From contig OY751494.1 in assembly GCA_963565915.1 (NCBI GenBank), forward strand, positions 1,178,001 through 1,242,000: DNA of 64,000 nucleotides, in the 5' to 3' direction. The stretch is from Entoloma clypeatum (lineage: Eukaryota; Basidiomycota; Agaricomycetes; Agaricales; Entolomataceae). The translations under genes and the position numbers were made by a program. Below are positions 1-11,339 of the stretch, in pieces (the first letter of the stretch is position 1; each line of letters opens with the position of its first letter). The notes under the pieces are model-generated. The model made no database searches. It was not told the DNA's origin and saw only the letters and a program-made list of their open reading frames with translations.

Positions 1-1211
1 AGAACGAGCGAGGTGAAGCCTGCAGTGCCGTGGGATGGGAGGTTGTCTGGGGCAAAAACTGGAAGGGAGGTGGATGTTGGGTCATACGGGTCCGCTGAGG
101 ATGAGGCGTACTTGGTCTGCTTCTTCTGGGAGTCGGAGGATATCTGGGTGTGAGTGGAGGAGGCACGGGAGGAGGGGCGGTCATCGTGTGAGGACAGTAG
201 GGATGAAATTTGAGGAGCTGCTGAATGGCCGAGGGAGCGTGACCGCCTGTGATGGAGCTTGGGTTTGGGAGGAGTAGAAGCCGAGGTAAGAGCGAGGTTG
301 GACGTCGCCTGAGCTTTTGCGACGACTCGCTTTGGTGGGGAGATAAGGACGCTGGGTCGCGGGGAGTCGGTGCTCGCGGGGTCTTGTATCTCGTCTTCTT
401 CAAGGAGCGCAGACATGCTGGTCATTATGCTCGGGGTGTTTTTAGAAAAGCTTTTAGAGATGGGTGTGTTGGGTTTCTTGCGATATTGGGCATTCAGAGG
501 TAGTTGAGGCGATAACATATTTGTGTGGCGCCTCCCAGGCGTTTTCGTTGATTTGACGGGGGAAGTTGGCACGAGCCATCTCACGTCCTTTGCCCACTCT
601 TTATCGGTGTAGCCATTGACTTCTTGCGGTGCCTGATTCTTGGCGGCTGTCCGACGACTGGAGTCGGACTGGGGTGGGCTGGTGATGATAGTTGAATCTG
701 ACAGCGCTATGGAGAACAGAGAGTGTGCATCAAGGGAAGAGGAAGAAATGGAGGTTGTCGAGGTGTTTGCATGGCTCAATGACGTTTTGGTCGAGAGGAC
801 TCTCGGAACAGCATGCGAAGATCCCATGGATGTTCTTGGAGTCGTGTTCGGTGTGTAGAAGACGTCCTCTTCAGAATCCTCGTCCTCGCCCTCGCCCTCG
901 TCCTCGTCCTCCTCGGTAACAGACAACAGGGTTTCATCCGTAACAATCGTTACATCATGTCTGCGACAGTTCTGATGGGACTTCTGCCAATCAGTAAGAC
1001 ATGGAATCACAGTTCTAGAGCTTACCTGGGCTTCTAGGTGGGCGGTGTCGTGAAGGCCACTCGTCTTTTGGGGTGGTGATGCTCGCCCTTGACCCTCGGT
1101 GGCAATGCGAACCAATTCCTGTTTCGTCGAGAAGTAGACCTTATCCTGGGGAAATGAATACGTTTGTGAGGGTCGTCCCAGTAAGGTCTGCATCACTGTA
1201 GGTTTCACCAT
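1..1211 (-). CDS. Unrecognised Ser/Pro-rich fungal protein, 3' end outside the window
   Basis: Minus-strand gene running off the left edge. The ATG lies at about 1211. Exon 1 (about 62 codons, begins MVKPTVMQTLLGRP) ends at a GTAAGC donor near 1026, a 43-nt intron with a CTGAT branch-like site follows, and exon 2 (983 to below 1) stays open for more than 320 codons. The protein is low-complexity and probably disordered: an acidic Asp/Glu run just after the intron, many Ser/Thr/Pro stretches, and one ordered-looking patch (GYTDKEWAKDVRWLVP, about residues 150-165). No catalytic motif is visible and I do not recognise the family. The uninterrupted frame under strong composition bias and a consistent splice phase support a real gene. 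The C-terminus lies outside the window, so the domain that would identify it may be missing. Confidence 0.7.
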   Translation of the reverse strand, partial: MVKPTVMQTLLGRPSQTYSFPQDKVYFSTKQELVRIATEGQGRASPPQKTSGLHDTAHLEAQVSSRTVIPCLTDWQKSHQNCRRHDVTIVTDETLLSVTEEDEDEGEGEDEDSEEDVFYTPNTTPRTSMGSSHAVPRVLSTKTSLSHANTSTTSISSSSLDAHSLFSIALSDSTIITSPPQSDSSRRTAAKNQAPQEVNGYTDKEWAKDVRWLVPTSPVKSTKTPGRRHTNMLSPQLPLNAQYRKKPNTPISKSFSKNTPSIMTSMSALLEEDEIQDPASTDSPRPSVLISPPKRVVAKAQATSNLALTSASTPPKPKLHHRRSRSLGHSAAPQISSLLSSHDDRPSSRASSTHTQISSDSQKKQTKYASSSADPYDPTSTSLPVFAPDNLPSHGTAGFTSLV

Positions 1212-1350
1212 AAAGGGCAAAGGTGACGATTAGCAGAGATGGAAATATGTACGCTTGATCGCCGTCCGAGACGACGACCAAATCCTTGGCATGATGATGT
1301 CACGCAGAGAGGATGACGTACGCAAGGTCAATTCATCCGCAATTCAACAT

Positions 1351-1432
1351 GACCCCTTAGCTCAGTGGTAGAGTGTGTGATTCCAGAAATGGTACTTCCA
1401 CAAGGCCATCCGTTCAATCCGGGTAGGGGTCA
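1351..1432 (+). tRNA. tRNA-Trp (CCA anticodon) with a short intron
   Basis: The acceptor arms GACCCCT and AGGGGTC pair fully. The D-arm is GCTC/GAGT, and the T-arm has a TTCAATC loop closed by ATCCG/CGGGT. The anticodon stem TGTGA is followed by TTCCAG, placing CCA at the anticodon. About 10 extra bases after the anticodon, before the matching 3' half-stem CACA, form a small intron just 3' of the anticodon, the canonical position. A run of eight T follows directly and serves as RNA polymerase III terminator. Confidence 0.9.
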
Positions 1433-1581
1433 CTTTTTTTTAGTTGCTGAGGCCTGTTCTTTTTTTCTTCAAGATTGAACAGAGGGCTTCAAGACGAAGG
1501 GCGAACACTTATTTGAAGATACTCCAAATACACGTGTTATAGAAGTATACTTGAGAGCCAGAAAATCTTGATATTTCAAAC

Positions 1582-2288
1582 TTATGCGAAGGTGAAAAGA
1601 AGAGCGATAGCAGTCAGTGCTGCGCCACTGATAGCACCAGTGCGCGTTGCGCTGTTGCTGCTTCCACTTCCACTTCCACTTCCACTTCCACTTCCACTGC
1701 TGCTGCTGCTGCTGCTGCTACTACTGCCTTTGATCGTGACGGGGCTGACATTGACTCCTCCCTGTTTGCACGCGTCAGTGAACGCTAGATACGGTAATTT
1801 AGTTCGAGAGTGCACAATTTGAAAGTATATTGTCTACTCACTATTCATCAGGCTTTGTGCATACGTGACGTTCAAAGCGCTGCTCTTGGCCCCAACACCA
1901 CAATCAAGGCAGGAAGCAAGTCCTTGGACGATAGTGTTTGAGCAAATACAGTTGAGGTCGGAACAACCCTGGAGATGTCAAGCATGAGATAAGAGAGGCG
2001 GATGAGTGAGAGGTCAGAGATACATACAGACAGGCTGCTTGAGACACTCGAGCAGCTGCTTTGACATGACGAGGGAACGGTACTTGGGTCTAACACTGAG
2101 GGGTTGATCTGGCGCGCAAACAGGCTTGTCGACGGCTCTGGCGAGGGGTTGGCAAACGCTGTTGTGGAGATAAGAAACATGAATTCATGGTGTCGGGCAT
2201 TGAAGGGCAACAAACGCGGCGTACCAGCTGGGAGCGCGACGAGGAAAAGAGCGGTGGATGCTGAAAGGAAAGTAGAGGATGCGACCAT
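1582..2288 (-). CDS. Small cysteine-rich secreted protein, probably GPI-anchored (copy A)
   Basis: Four exons: 2225-2288, 2028-2158, 1842-1968 and 1582-1784, giving 174 residues. Splicing the first intron yields a clear signal peptide (MVASSTFLSASTALFLVALP, then AAFA). A short Ser/Pro segment follows, then a Cys-rich core: SCQSSC, GCSDLNCICSN, CLDCGVG and a last Cys in DACKQGG, eight cysteines in all. The tail is a Ser/Gly run encoded by a CTTCCA-type microsatellite (1668-1705), ending in a hydrophobic stretch (AALTAIALLFTFA) typical of a GPI-attachment signal. The protein should sit at the plasma membrane or cell wall. Function is unknown. It is a close paralogue of the locus at 3230 and shares its intron positions, and it resembles the genes at 22177 and 26348 in layout. 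Confidence 0.85.
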
Positions 2289-2389
2289 TATCGGCGAAAG
2301 TTAATCGAACAGATGGAGACTCAAAAGAGGTACGGGTTGCTGTCGGGGGCAAGCCGTTAAATAGCGGTTCGCGGGGCTTCCACCTTTTA

Positions 2390-2396
2390 TACTCCA
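2390..2396 (-). promoter_or_regulatory. TATA box of the copy A secreted-protein gene
   Basis: TATAAAA on the minus strand about 100 bp before the start codon. The downstream leader contains TTTAACGG and GCTTGCCCCC, both also found after the TATA-like box of copy B (about 3922-3927), so the duplication included the promoter. Confidence 0.55.
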
Positions 2397-2399
2397 GCA

Positions 2400-3229
2400 G
2401 CCCAGGGACATAAATTGGCGACTCGACCCCTGGACACCACAGCATCTCCGCTAGCCATCCCGTTGTAGCCTGTTGTTCAGTCCCTGGAAGATGCAATGCA
2501 GTCAAAAGGGAGTCCTGAAGTTCCTGAGGGCCCCCCTGAAGATCACTGCTTGGTGCATGCAACCCAGCATCCCGACGATAGTAGGAGCCTTTAGAAGAAC
2601 ACCTTCAAAGACAGAGCTGCCAGCGAGTCCAGCCATCAACTTGCAATTCAACCAGAATTCAGCTAGCGAGCCAGGACTCCGCAGGAGCGAGTCAGAAATA
2701 CACGCACGCGTTCACACGGTACATACGGTCGCATCTGATGAGGAGTTGAAAATCAAGATGCTCGATCAGCAAAGTGATAATCATCGAGGAACTCTTTGAT
2801 CTGAGTGCAAGTAATTCGAGGTTTCGGTTTGAATTGTGGTCCGTTTGTCACCGTGAAAGGGCAACTTCAAGGACCATTCCCTTCGAGGGGCTCGGAGGCA
2901 ACTTGAACGTTAAACAGAAGTACAGAATGGTAGTTGGTATTCCGGAATCCGAATCCGAAGAAACTGTGGCGCTGCAGTCCCTGAGTGCTGCAAACATTCT
3001 GGGTGGTTGGAAGCATATGGTCACGATGACCCTGGTATGTATGGTAAGTAACTGATCGCGGAGTATCAATCGAGCGGCAAAGACTTTTCTCGACAAGTAC
3101 GTTCGATGAGGAAGAAATGACTCCGAGCAAACCCTGAGTCATGTAAGTTGGTATTGGTTAATTTGAGGAAGAAGACATGTGTTTGGTGCGATAAAACAAG
3201 AAGTATTGAAGCAAATGAAGCTCGACGTG
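2400..3229. other. Intergenic, no gene recognised
   Basis: Upstream of copy A and downstream of copy B. Only short overlapping frames without shared splice signals are present, and I see no conserved motif or repeat. Confidence 0.5.
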
Positions 3230-3797
3230 TCATGTCGACGCGAAGGTGAGAATAAGGACGATAGCAACTAGCGCTGCACCGCTGATAGCTGCAGTGGGCG
3301 TTGCGCTGTTGCCGCCGGCACTACTTCCACCGGCACTGCCTTTGATTGTGACTGGGCTGACATTGACTCCTCCCTGATTGCAACTGTTGATATATGCTAG
3401 AACAGAGGATAGGTTAGTTCGAGATCGAGAATCGACACCGGTTTTTCGACGTACTATTGATGAGGTTCTGTGCATATGTGATGTTCAGAGGACTGTCCTT
3501 GATCCCGACCCCACAATCGAGGCAGGAAGTTATCCCTTGGATGACAGTGGTTGAACAGAGGCAAGGGAGATCTGAACAGCCCTGGAGACATTTGCATGAG
3601 GTGCCTGATCGGGAGGCAGATGACTAGGTGATACGTACATCGAGGTTGTTCTCGACACTTGTGCAGGTACTTTGGCATGTGGAGGGGATAGTGCTGGGGT
3701 CGAAAAGTCCATTACCATTCGTCTGGCGCGCCGACAAGCTTGGGAATGATTCAGGCGAAGGGGTCGCCAGTGCCAGCACTGTGGAGAAAATTGGCAT
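3230..3797 (-). CDS. Paralogue of the secreted Cys-rich protein (copy B), signal-peptide exon damaged
   Basis: Exons 3455-3581 and 3230-3396, and the part of the first usable exon up to 3778, match copy A in intron positions and phases and encode the same Cys-rich core (STCQSTC, GCSDLPCLCST, CLDCGVG, NSCNQGG) plus a C-terminal hydrophobic GPI-type tail (AALVAIVLILTFAST). The segment encoding the copy A signal peptide is missing. The promoter motif TTGCCCCC runs almost straight into what aligns with the end of copy A exon 1 and its first intron (about 3779-3838). An ATG inside that old intron (3797) gives a weak leader, MPIFSTVLALATPSPE, and a 150-residue product. The gene is either a decaying copy or has recruited intron sequence as a new N-terminus. 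Confidence 0.6.
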
Positions 3798-3929
3798 GGA
3801 TAAACGTACTTTTCTCAAAGGGCAACGATGCGATATACCTGGAAGTGTGACATGGGGGCAAGTCGTCAGGTCGTTCGAAGGCGAACCGTTAAACCGAAAG
3901 TTTGCCGGGGGGTCCCCACGTCTTATACT

Positions 3930-5700
3930 CCACAGACGGTTTCACCTCAGAAAAACGTTTGCAAGTATCCGCAATTGTACTAGTAGAGGAAGGCTCTTCT
4001 GTTGGCATCAGTCAAATCATGATTTAGCCACTCTTGGCCTTTGGCGCCTCCAAGTAGCCTGGTATGCTAGTGTAGTAGAATCTGATTTCAAGTTCAATTT
4101 GACAGCACCTTCATAATCAGTGTTGGAACTTACTTGCTCCTCTGTAGAGCAACGATATAGCGACAAATTCCGCAGAGTCGCACACCTGTGAGTTACTGGT
4201 GTTCGAGTTATCGATTGACTGGAAGGTGTTCCGCATGTACACTGCATGCAGAATACAAATAGCAAAGGTGTCAATCAGCACGTGTATAGAATGATAAAGA
4301 TCAACGAACATGATGACCTGGGTCATCATGATAATGAGTGGTAAGGGAAGCCCCGCTTCTACCACTGCACAATAAGTAGATGTATGTAAACCGTATTCTG
4401 ACTGGAACACCAAAAAGAGCACCTACTCGTCTCATTATCGTCCAAGCCAACTTGAGGACCTTCACGGGATGAGCCAGGGGTGTAGGTTATGTGACTTTGG
4501 GAGATCCGAATAAGTGCCAAGTCCGTACATGTCGATATCGGTTCAAGTTACCAACGTCTGAACTGAGTGAACTCGACCCATCCAGATGCTGTTTGGATAC
4601 GCGGTTCCTGGGTCCAACGTCCGACAGAAAACCTATCGAAGAGGCAGGCGCCATGTTGGCCTGAGGTGATGCAGTTTTCGAGGCAGTGTCCAAACTGTGT
4701 CCAATTTCATTGCTCAAAGATAGTTGGTGACCCTGATCGTCGTTGAACATGTTGACGTAAACGTGACCGAATACATAGTCATTGACGATCGTTTGCGGGC
4801 ACAAGGCAGGATCTTGGGCGAGGTAGGTATTTCAAATTGAGTCGATGACAGCCTCCTCTTGCTCCGAAATCAGCATGTAATACCCACTTCAAACAGAAAC
4901 ACACACACCAGCAGTGCTTCAGAACCAACCTTGCAAGGTGGCGATATGGAACACCCCATTGCGAATGGAGAGCCAACCCTTCTGCTGCCTCCATACGTGG
5001 CACCTCCGAGGGAGGGGCCTGGGATGAGATCGGAATTTCCACCTTCGTCGGCAGAGTTGGTGATACCCGAGGGACTAGCGATTGCGATAGTCGTGTGAGT
5101 GGTCGTGTGAGACGTCTGGTGTGGGCCATTGAACTACGAGCGAGGGCCCTGAGTATCATTGGCGTTAAATGGCAAACAAGAGGAATGTTGAATGGCAGAG
5201 GTGGATGTTGACTAGGAAACGGCAAGTGGTGGCTGTTATCTGTGCTGAGAGACCAGAATGTTGTACCTCTCCAGCTGCACACAGAGGCACAAGAGACGAC
5301 AAGCGCGAGGTTTAACGACGAACCTCGCCCTCTGCAACACCAAGACGAGGGAGAAACGGCAACGAGAAGATTCCACGAACTTCGCCATGAAAAATTAGAC
5401 GAACCTCTCTGTTTCAGTGCGGCCCAAACCTCACTGATTGCAAAAAGCATATTGATTGGTGGCTTGCGTCTGATCACCTGCAGGATTCGAGTGATGTATT
5501 GGAGATTTCATGGGCATTAGAGACTCAAACACAGAGAAGGAGACTCGGAACTGCTCATGAGTGTTTACACACAAGAACTAAGTTCATTGAAGTTTTGAAT
5601 GAGGATTGGTGCTGTTGGCGAGGGCATCAATCTGGGGGTGGCAACATGAACGCGGGCACGTGCTCGGCTCACCACTTCTCAGGCTCGTCACGTCAACGTC
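3930..5700. other. No gene recognised; several minus-strand open stretches
   Basis: Minus-strand frames at 5477-4779, 4804-4487 and 4422-4117 are open. The last contains hydrophobic runs (for example LPLIIMMTQVIMFVDLYH) that could be membrane segments. I could not join them into one gene with consistent splice phase, and no family motif is visible. Possible degraded membrane-protein gene; low certainty. Confidence 0.3.
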
Positions 5701-5710
5701 GCGTCGAACG

Positions 5711-7341
5711 ATGCACAACGATGTCGACGACGCGGACAACACGACAGAACGGAACAACGTGAATCGGCAGAAACCTCCTTTTCTTTCTCGTATCTGTACA
5801 CTTGCCAGCAATCATCTCGCGATTTCCTCCCTTGGTTCCGCTTTTTCAGGCTCTCTCTCTGCTGTCTTCCAAGAGCCCCAAAGGACTCCTTCGTTCCCTG
5901 GCTATGGCTTGTCTGATTTGGAAGCTGCTGCTCCTATCACAAGAGGCCACGACCAAGCCCACCAACTTCTGGACTCCTTTGGACATCATTTCGACCCCAG
6001 CAATGCCGTAGAAACCTCGACTCCGACGCAAACGCGCTCGAACTCCCCGATTCATTCGACCAACCGTCTCTCAGATGTCAAGCGCATATTCAGCACTTTT
6101 ACACGCTGTCGTCAAGCCAGCTCGCTCGCAAGCGAACCCGTGCTACCGGACGACATTCAGCTGGCGACGATGAACTCGCATCGAAGGAAACACAACTCAC
6201 ATCATTTCGCTGAGGATCTTCTGACTACTCCGCCTTTGACCCCCGACACCTTGGACGAGCTGTCGCCAGTTTTATCAGACGAAACCGATGCACTTTCTGA
6301 ATGGAACGTGAAGCCGTTTGATCAGGTAGATAACGAAGACGATAGCGATGTCCTGGATTCCATGAACAAATCCATTGAAATCAAAGAGGGAAAGAGACCC
6401 GATCGCAGCGCCGTATGTCATTTTGCCAAACGTCTGGACTTTCGTCTCATTGCATACCCCAACACAGGACCATGATACTTTGGCTGGCGTCGTCCAATCC
6501 GACGGGGTTGTTATCGCCCCTTCCCCAGCAACTCTTGACGACAATGACGAATGGTTCGGGCTAGAGTACACACTTGAGCTGAGTTCCAGAGAGCGCAGCC
6601 CCTCCGACACCAAATCCTCCTCCGCAGGCGAGCATTCCAAGGTCCGTCACCCCCCCACTCCTTCCACTCCCTATCCCCCAGTTCTCGCATTTCACCCCGC
6701 ATACATCTACATAGAGTCGCGAGTCCTGGGCCGCCTTGCACCGGGGGACGATCCACCCCTTCTTCGAAGACGAGGACTACTACCAGTGGAAGAACTGGCA
6801 TCGGTACCTGGACCGCCAGGACGAGCGCAGGAGGCACAGGAAAGGATTCGAGTTCAAGACGCGCTCGAAGAATCTGGCGTGGTACTACGCCGATGAGATG
6901 AGGACGAGGGACGTCATGTATTGGCAAAAGGTGCGGTAGCGTACAAATCGGTTCCATGCGAGACCTTCTATTCGACACCTGTCTTTCTCTTTTTTCAGGA
7001 AGTCTATGGAGTCATTGCGCGGGACGTCAAAGAGCGGCTTGACATGCTTGCGCAACACCGATCTGTAAGTCGTAACCTCTCCTACGAATTTCAAATCAGT
7101 ATATGCGCGGCTTGGGGAACAGGATCCATACATCCCGCCGCGGAATCACAATCTCGGATGGTACCTCAAGCGCTCACGCTCTGTTGCCTGCATCCGCGAG
7201 CTTCAACCTTTACCGCCGCCCGTCTACAATCGATACCATCAGCCTGACATCAGTGACATGTCCGATTTTGAATGCGCCACCGATGAAATTTCTGGACTGG
7301 ACGTTTACGATTCTTCCCTGTTACTTGAATTCAAAAACTAA
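5711..7341 (+). CDS. Hypothetical fungal protein with a basic/aromatic C-terminal domain
   Basis: Five exons, all phase 0: 5711-6412, 6468-6641, 6715-6930, 6999-7064 and 7123-7341, giving 458 residues. The ATG at 5711 (MHNDVDDADN) is the first in frame. Residues 1-290 are polar and probably disordered, with TPPLTPDT-type Ser/Thr-Pro clusters that could be phosphorylated. Residues about 293-440 look folded, rich in Trp, Tyr and Arg (FFEDEDYYQWKNWHRYLDR, then SKNLAWYYADEMRTRDVMYW, then NHNLGWYLKRS). The tail is acidic. I do not recognise the family. The consistent splice phases and the contrast between disordered and aromatic halves make this a convincing gene of unknown role. Confidence 0.75.
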
Positions 7342-7879
7342 ACTGCTGCTTTCTCGCGAAATTCGTTTGCTATGTACCTGCTGGACGCCCTGAAACTTGG
7401 ACTCGATTCTTCTCAGTGTATTACGTTTGTGATAGTTGTATTGATAATTATCAAGCATGTAGATGGAAAGTTAAGGATAGTGCGACTTGTAATAGTAATG
7501 TGCAGATACAGATAGGATGTGGGATGTGATTGTGATAGGTATACAGTGGACTAGATAGAAGGTGGGTATTGTAATAGGAAGACGGTGATAGCTGAATACA
7601 GATAGTGTGTGCGTGTCTAGTAGATGTCCATGGCATCAATTGTCCAAAGAAAAAAGAGAAAGCCCGAAGCAAAGAGCGGTGGCATGTCGTGATCGTCAAA
7701 AAAAAACGCGTCATGGTGTCTAGCATGTGGGGAAGAAGAAGAAAGTGTAGATAGAAGTGTCCGTGCACTTGAAAAGGGAAGAAAAAATAAAATAATAAAA
7801 GAAGCACTGAAATCGCAGGAAGATGGAGCGAGAGAGAGAGAGAGAAAGAAACCGAATGACCAATGGGGAAAGGAATTGC
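7342..7879. other. Intergenic 3' regions between convergent genes
   Basis: Downstream of both flanking genes. It is AT-rich, with a short GA microsatellite (about 7828-7850) and homopurine runs. Minus-strand frames here are low-complexity Phe/Leu translations with no gene features. Confidence 0.5.
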
Positions 7880-9506
7880 TCACACAATGCTGTTCTGCCC
7901 TCTCGAGGCCCTCGAGGACTGCACCAACCTCCTCAAAGCGCTCTGCCCACCGTGACCGTACTGATACACCCCCGTCCCGTCGCCCATCGGCTCGATATCG
8001 GTCTCAAGACCCTTACCTGCAGTGCCTCCACGCTCTTTATCATGCATCTTCGTCGCGGCACCCCACATCCGGCTGAGGAACCCGCCAGAAACGCCTGTCC
8101 GCGCAACACTCGGCATCGTCGAACTCGGGACGAGCCTGAACCCGCCGTTTCCGCCCCCACCCGCGTTCGCGCCGTCGCTTTTCGGAATCGACATCGATAT
8201 CGACGTCACGCGCTTGGGATCGCGGTGTGCCCGGGCTGGGCGTGAGATAAAGAGGGACGGCGCGGGAGGGGACGCGGCGGTGATGGTGTTGATGGAGGAC
8301 GTATCCGAGGGCTTGCGCGCCCTGCTTGGCGCCAGACGGTGGGACCTGTACGGGTATGCCGGGGCGGGGTGGAGCATGAAGGGTTTCTTGCCCGCTGTGA
8401 TGGCCTCGAGCGCTTCGAGCTGTTCTGTCGCGGCGTCGACGATGTCGAAGGGAGCATGGGGCTGGTAGACCTCTGCGTAGTGCTGCTCGTCTTCTGAGCC
8501 TTCGGAGTCCGAGCTCATCCACTCTGATGAGGACGAGGACGAGGATCCAGAGTCGTCAATGAGAGAGCCCATTTCGGAAGATGACGAGGACGCGAGGGAG
8601 TCGACGCTGATGGCACTGTACATGGACGGTGGTACAGGAAGGGGCTTGTTTGAGATATCCACCACAGATGAGGGTCTTGAGATCTTCGGCGGCGGTGAAG
8701 GCGATTCCTGGATTGAAAGGGAGTGCAACAGCTGGACGACTTCTTCTGGCGGTGTCGGCGGCATCTGTACTTGCTGCGCCTGCGCCTCCGCTCTTGCTCT
8801 ACCCGCCTTGACGACCTTGTCGACTGCGCTGGCGCGCGCGCTGGCATCTTGTGCTCTGGACGACATGAATGGCGCGAAGGTCCTGCAGGCCTCATCCTCG
8901 TCGAACCGAAGATCGTAGTCGAGGATGTAGAGAAGCTGCTTCTCCATGAGGTTGATCTCGGAGATATCGAACATGCGGGCGTGCAGCTCCCAATGGCGGT
9001 TTTTAAGCGTTGAGTCATTCAGGTACTTGGAGGTAACGATGAGAGTGGCGAGAAAAACGCGGTGTCGCGCGCAAGGCATCCCTTGAGGAAAAAAAAACAG
9101 GAAAGGCGGTGTTACTAGATAGACCTGTGCGTTAGGGAGCGGCTGACCGACCTTTCGCCATCGGAGGCAGCTTCGACCGCAAGCGCTCCAAGAATATCAG
9201 GGTGGTGAGGAGAGTCGAGACCTGCACGTTTGACTGCCTCACGATGTGGCTAATGAAGTATTCCAGGGAGACCAACTTTGGCGGCGGCGTGGGCTGCTGG
9301 AAGGTGACCTTGTGCGGCGTGGGCGGCGGGGTCGGGAGCGTCGAGACCTCGCCATCGATCTGGATGACATTTTCCGCATGGCGGGCAATGTACTGTATCA
9401 TCTCTTGCGATACCTGCTTCCCCATGAGACGGAGGAGGGCGGGGTTGTGTGAACTAACAGGCAGGAGCGAGGCCGGGTGACGCTTGTGTGAGTGGCCAGA
9501 CGGCAT
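7880..9506 (-). CDS. Pho85-type (PCL1/2-like) cyclin
   Basis: Two exons, 9152-9506 and 7880-9081, encode 518 residues. The N-terminal quarter is a cyclin box of the PCL class. It starts near residue 28 with [20 protein letters not shown], includes [22 protein letters not shown] and [21 protein letters not shown], and ends with the diagnostic [19 protein letters not shown] followed by [21 protein letters not shown] cyclins bind Pho85-type cyclin-dependent kinases and control polarity, G1 progression and nutrient responses. The remaining 330 residues are Ser/Pro-rich with acidic runs ([22 protein letters not shown]), likely disordered and phosphorylated. A TPPPTPHK motif precedes the cyclin-box core. 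The intron ends in a long T run and CAAG. The assignment to the PCL family is firm; the exact subfamily is not. Confidence 0.85.
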
Positions 9507-9732
9507 GTTGAAGGGAGGGTATGAGGGATAGTTGTATGTATTTTATATATACCCGTCAAGGGATCTATAAGAGCAGTGGAAGAAAGAGGTAAGAGACTCG
9601 CCCAAGTTAAAAGGGGGCTCGCGGACTATCAAGTGCAAACAAGCGGCGGACGCGTCGGTCACGAGGCCGTTCTTCCAAGTCAGGTGGTCAAAAGCACACA
9701 TTCGTGAAGAGCAATTAAGTTGTAGAGGCATC

Positions 9733-9831
9733 GCCTTCTTGGCTCAGTTGGCTAGAGCGCAGGTCTCATAGAAATATGACGCACGATCCGTGTGCAATCC
9801 TGAGGTCGCAAGTTCGAGCCTTGCAGAGGGC
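9733..9831 (+). tRNA. tRNA-Met (CAT anticodon, elongator type) with an intron of about 26 nt
   Basis: The acceptor arms GCCTTCT and AGAGGGC pair (one G-T). The D-arm is GCTC/GAGC, and the T-arm is GCAAG-TTCGAGC-CTTGC. The anticodon stem starts CAGGT, with CTCATAG placing CAT at the anticodon. The 3' half CCTG appears only after about 26 extra bases, so the gene carries an intron at the usual place 3' of the anticodon. TTTTT at 9841 is the polymerase III terminator. Confidence 0.85.
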
Positions 9832-10045
9832 AATGCAGACTTTTTGTACTCGAGGACAGCACTGGAAGACAACAATTGTCCTCCTTAGTTACGGACTTGC
9901 AGTATGAGCTGTTTTCAATGAGCAGGGTGTATGTCTGTATTGAAAGAATCGTGATTATACTGTACATTTGCATGCAGTGGTCATCCAATTAGAAGAATTG
10001 TCAAAGATTAATGTACGTGCAGGAGTTTAGAACACCTAGATACCT

Positions 10046-11336
10046 CTATTCGAGACTCTGTCGACGCGCCTCTCTTTTGGCCGCAGTCGACCGCAATAGC
10101 CACGCCAGGTTCTCATACACAACAAACGTCACACACGTCCCAGGCAGGACGCGAACCAGGTTGGTACCAAGACCGCGATAGAACCCTTTGATACCTTCTT
10201 GCGACCAGGTCCGTTTGATAGTAGTAGGAATGTTTGGGAACAGGGTAGAGGAAGCGTTATCCTGCAACAAACATGACGAGGATCCTGGGCACTTGTATTA
10301 TCGACGTACCTGTATCCGTGATCTGACGACCTGGTATGGGTATGTCATCGCGAGAGCAGCTATTTTGCTTGTGATGGACATGAAGGTATAAGCTGTATTT
10401 GACTTTGGAACAATTAGATGCAGAAAGGGAGGGCGACAAGAAACCAAACCAATTTATCCGCGTCTATATTCCACTCCATGCCAGCCTTCTCATATCGCCG
10501 TTTCTTCTGATCAAAACCCCACTTCTTCATTTTTTCGTAAACGACGAATTGAATCGCTCCATTGCTGACTCCAACCAGAGCCAGTGATGTACCACGGAAG
10601 AGTCCCAAGACTCCTTCGGAGCGGACAACCGTCGAGAGTCCATCTATGGAACATGAAATGCAGCTAAAACCTATGCACGATGGACGTACCCCACAGACCG
10701 CGATATGCAGAAGGCGAGTTGGCCTTCGTAGTGAACATCCTCACTCGGACGAGCCAGAAAGGGTTGGTGATGACTGCGGTTGCGGCACCTGGAATGCCAG
10801 CCTTAGCAAGATAGTGCGCGTGGAGATCCATCAAGGAAGGGATTGCGAACTCGCTTGGGCGGAACAAAGAAGGTACGCCCCAGCCGATAGAGGTTGCGTG
10901 ATGTCTCCTCCTGGGGCGGCTCGCTTCTTGAGCATGTTATAGCTTCATTGAAAATTTGTTCAGTATATCGGGTTTGTTAAACACAGGAAACAGAACGCCG
11001 CGTACAAGAGGAAATAGAGGCCCCAGCTGGACGCATTTCCTGCAATATTGGGACCGAGTCCTCGGTAGAGCCCTTTCCAACCTTGCTGCTGTTTGATGTC
11101 CCGTAGTGAATACCATATCTGCTTCCCCAGAGTACCCGGCGGATTCGACGTCGAGACTTGGAACTTGATTTTGAGGAGATCAAGAGGGTTCATACATAGC
11201 ACTGTAACCACTCCGGCGCCCAGTCCTGCCGCGGCATGATCCTTTTGTACAGTGATTCGGTCAGATATGTCTTCCGAGAGAGGGTAGTACGTACCAAAGC
11301 TGTTGTAGGAAAGAAACTTGGTGGTTGCTGGACCAT
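10046..11336 (-). CDS. FLX1: Mitochondrial FAD/folate carrier, FLX1/SLC25A32 type
   Basis: Seven exons: 11295-11336, 11006-11241, 10851-10942, 10690-10788, 10450-10643, 10310-10402 and 10046-10261, giving 323 residues. It has the three mitochondrial-carrier repeats with signatures NPLDLLKIKFQV, NPFWLVRVRM and YPYQVVRSRI, each followed by a GLYRG/GLFRG/GFYRG helix motif. The N-terminus DHAAAGLGAGVVTVLCMNP and the Trp in the second signature are typical of the folate/FAD branch (yeast Flx1, mammalian SLC25A32), which moves FAD or folate across the inner membrane. The start codon lies in a tiny first exon, with an intron before the first transmembrane helix. All splice phases agree. Substrate assignment is by family resemblance only. 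Confidence 0.85.
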
Positions 11337-11339
11337 GCC

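Noticed and set aside
4779..5477. 232-residue minus-strand open frame
   Set aside because: Cys/Arg/Ser-rich translation without domain motifs; an alternative frame in the same DNA looks equally plausible, so no gene is called.
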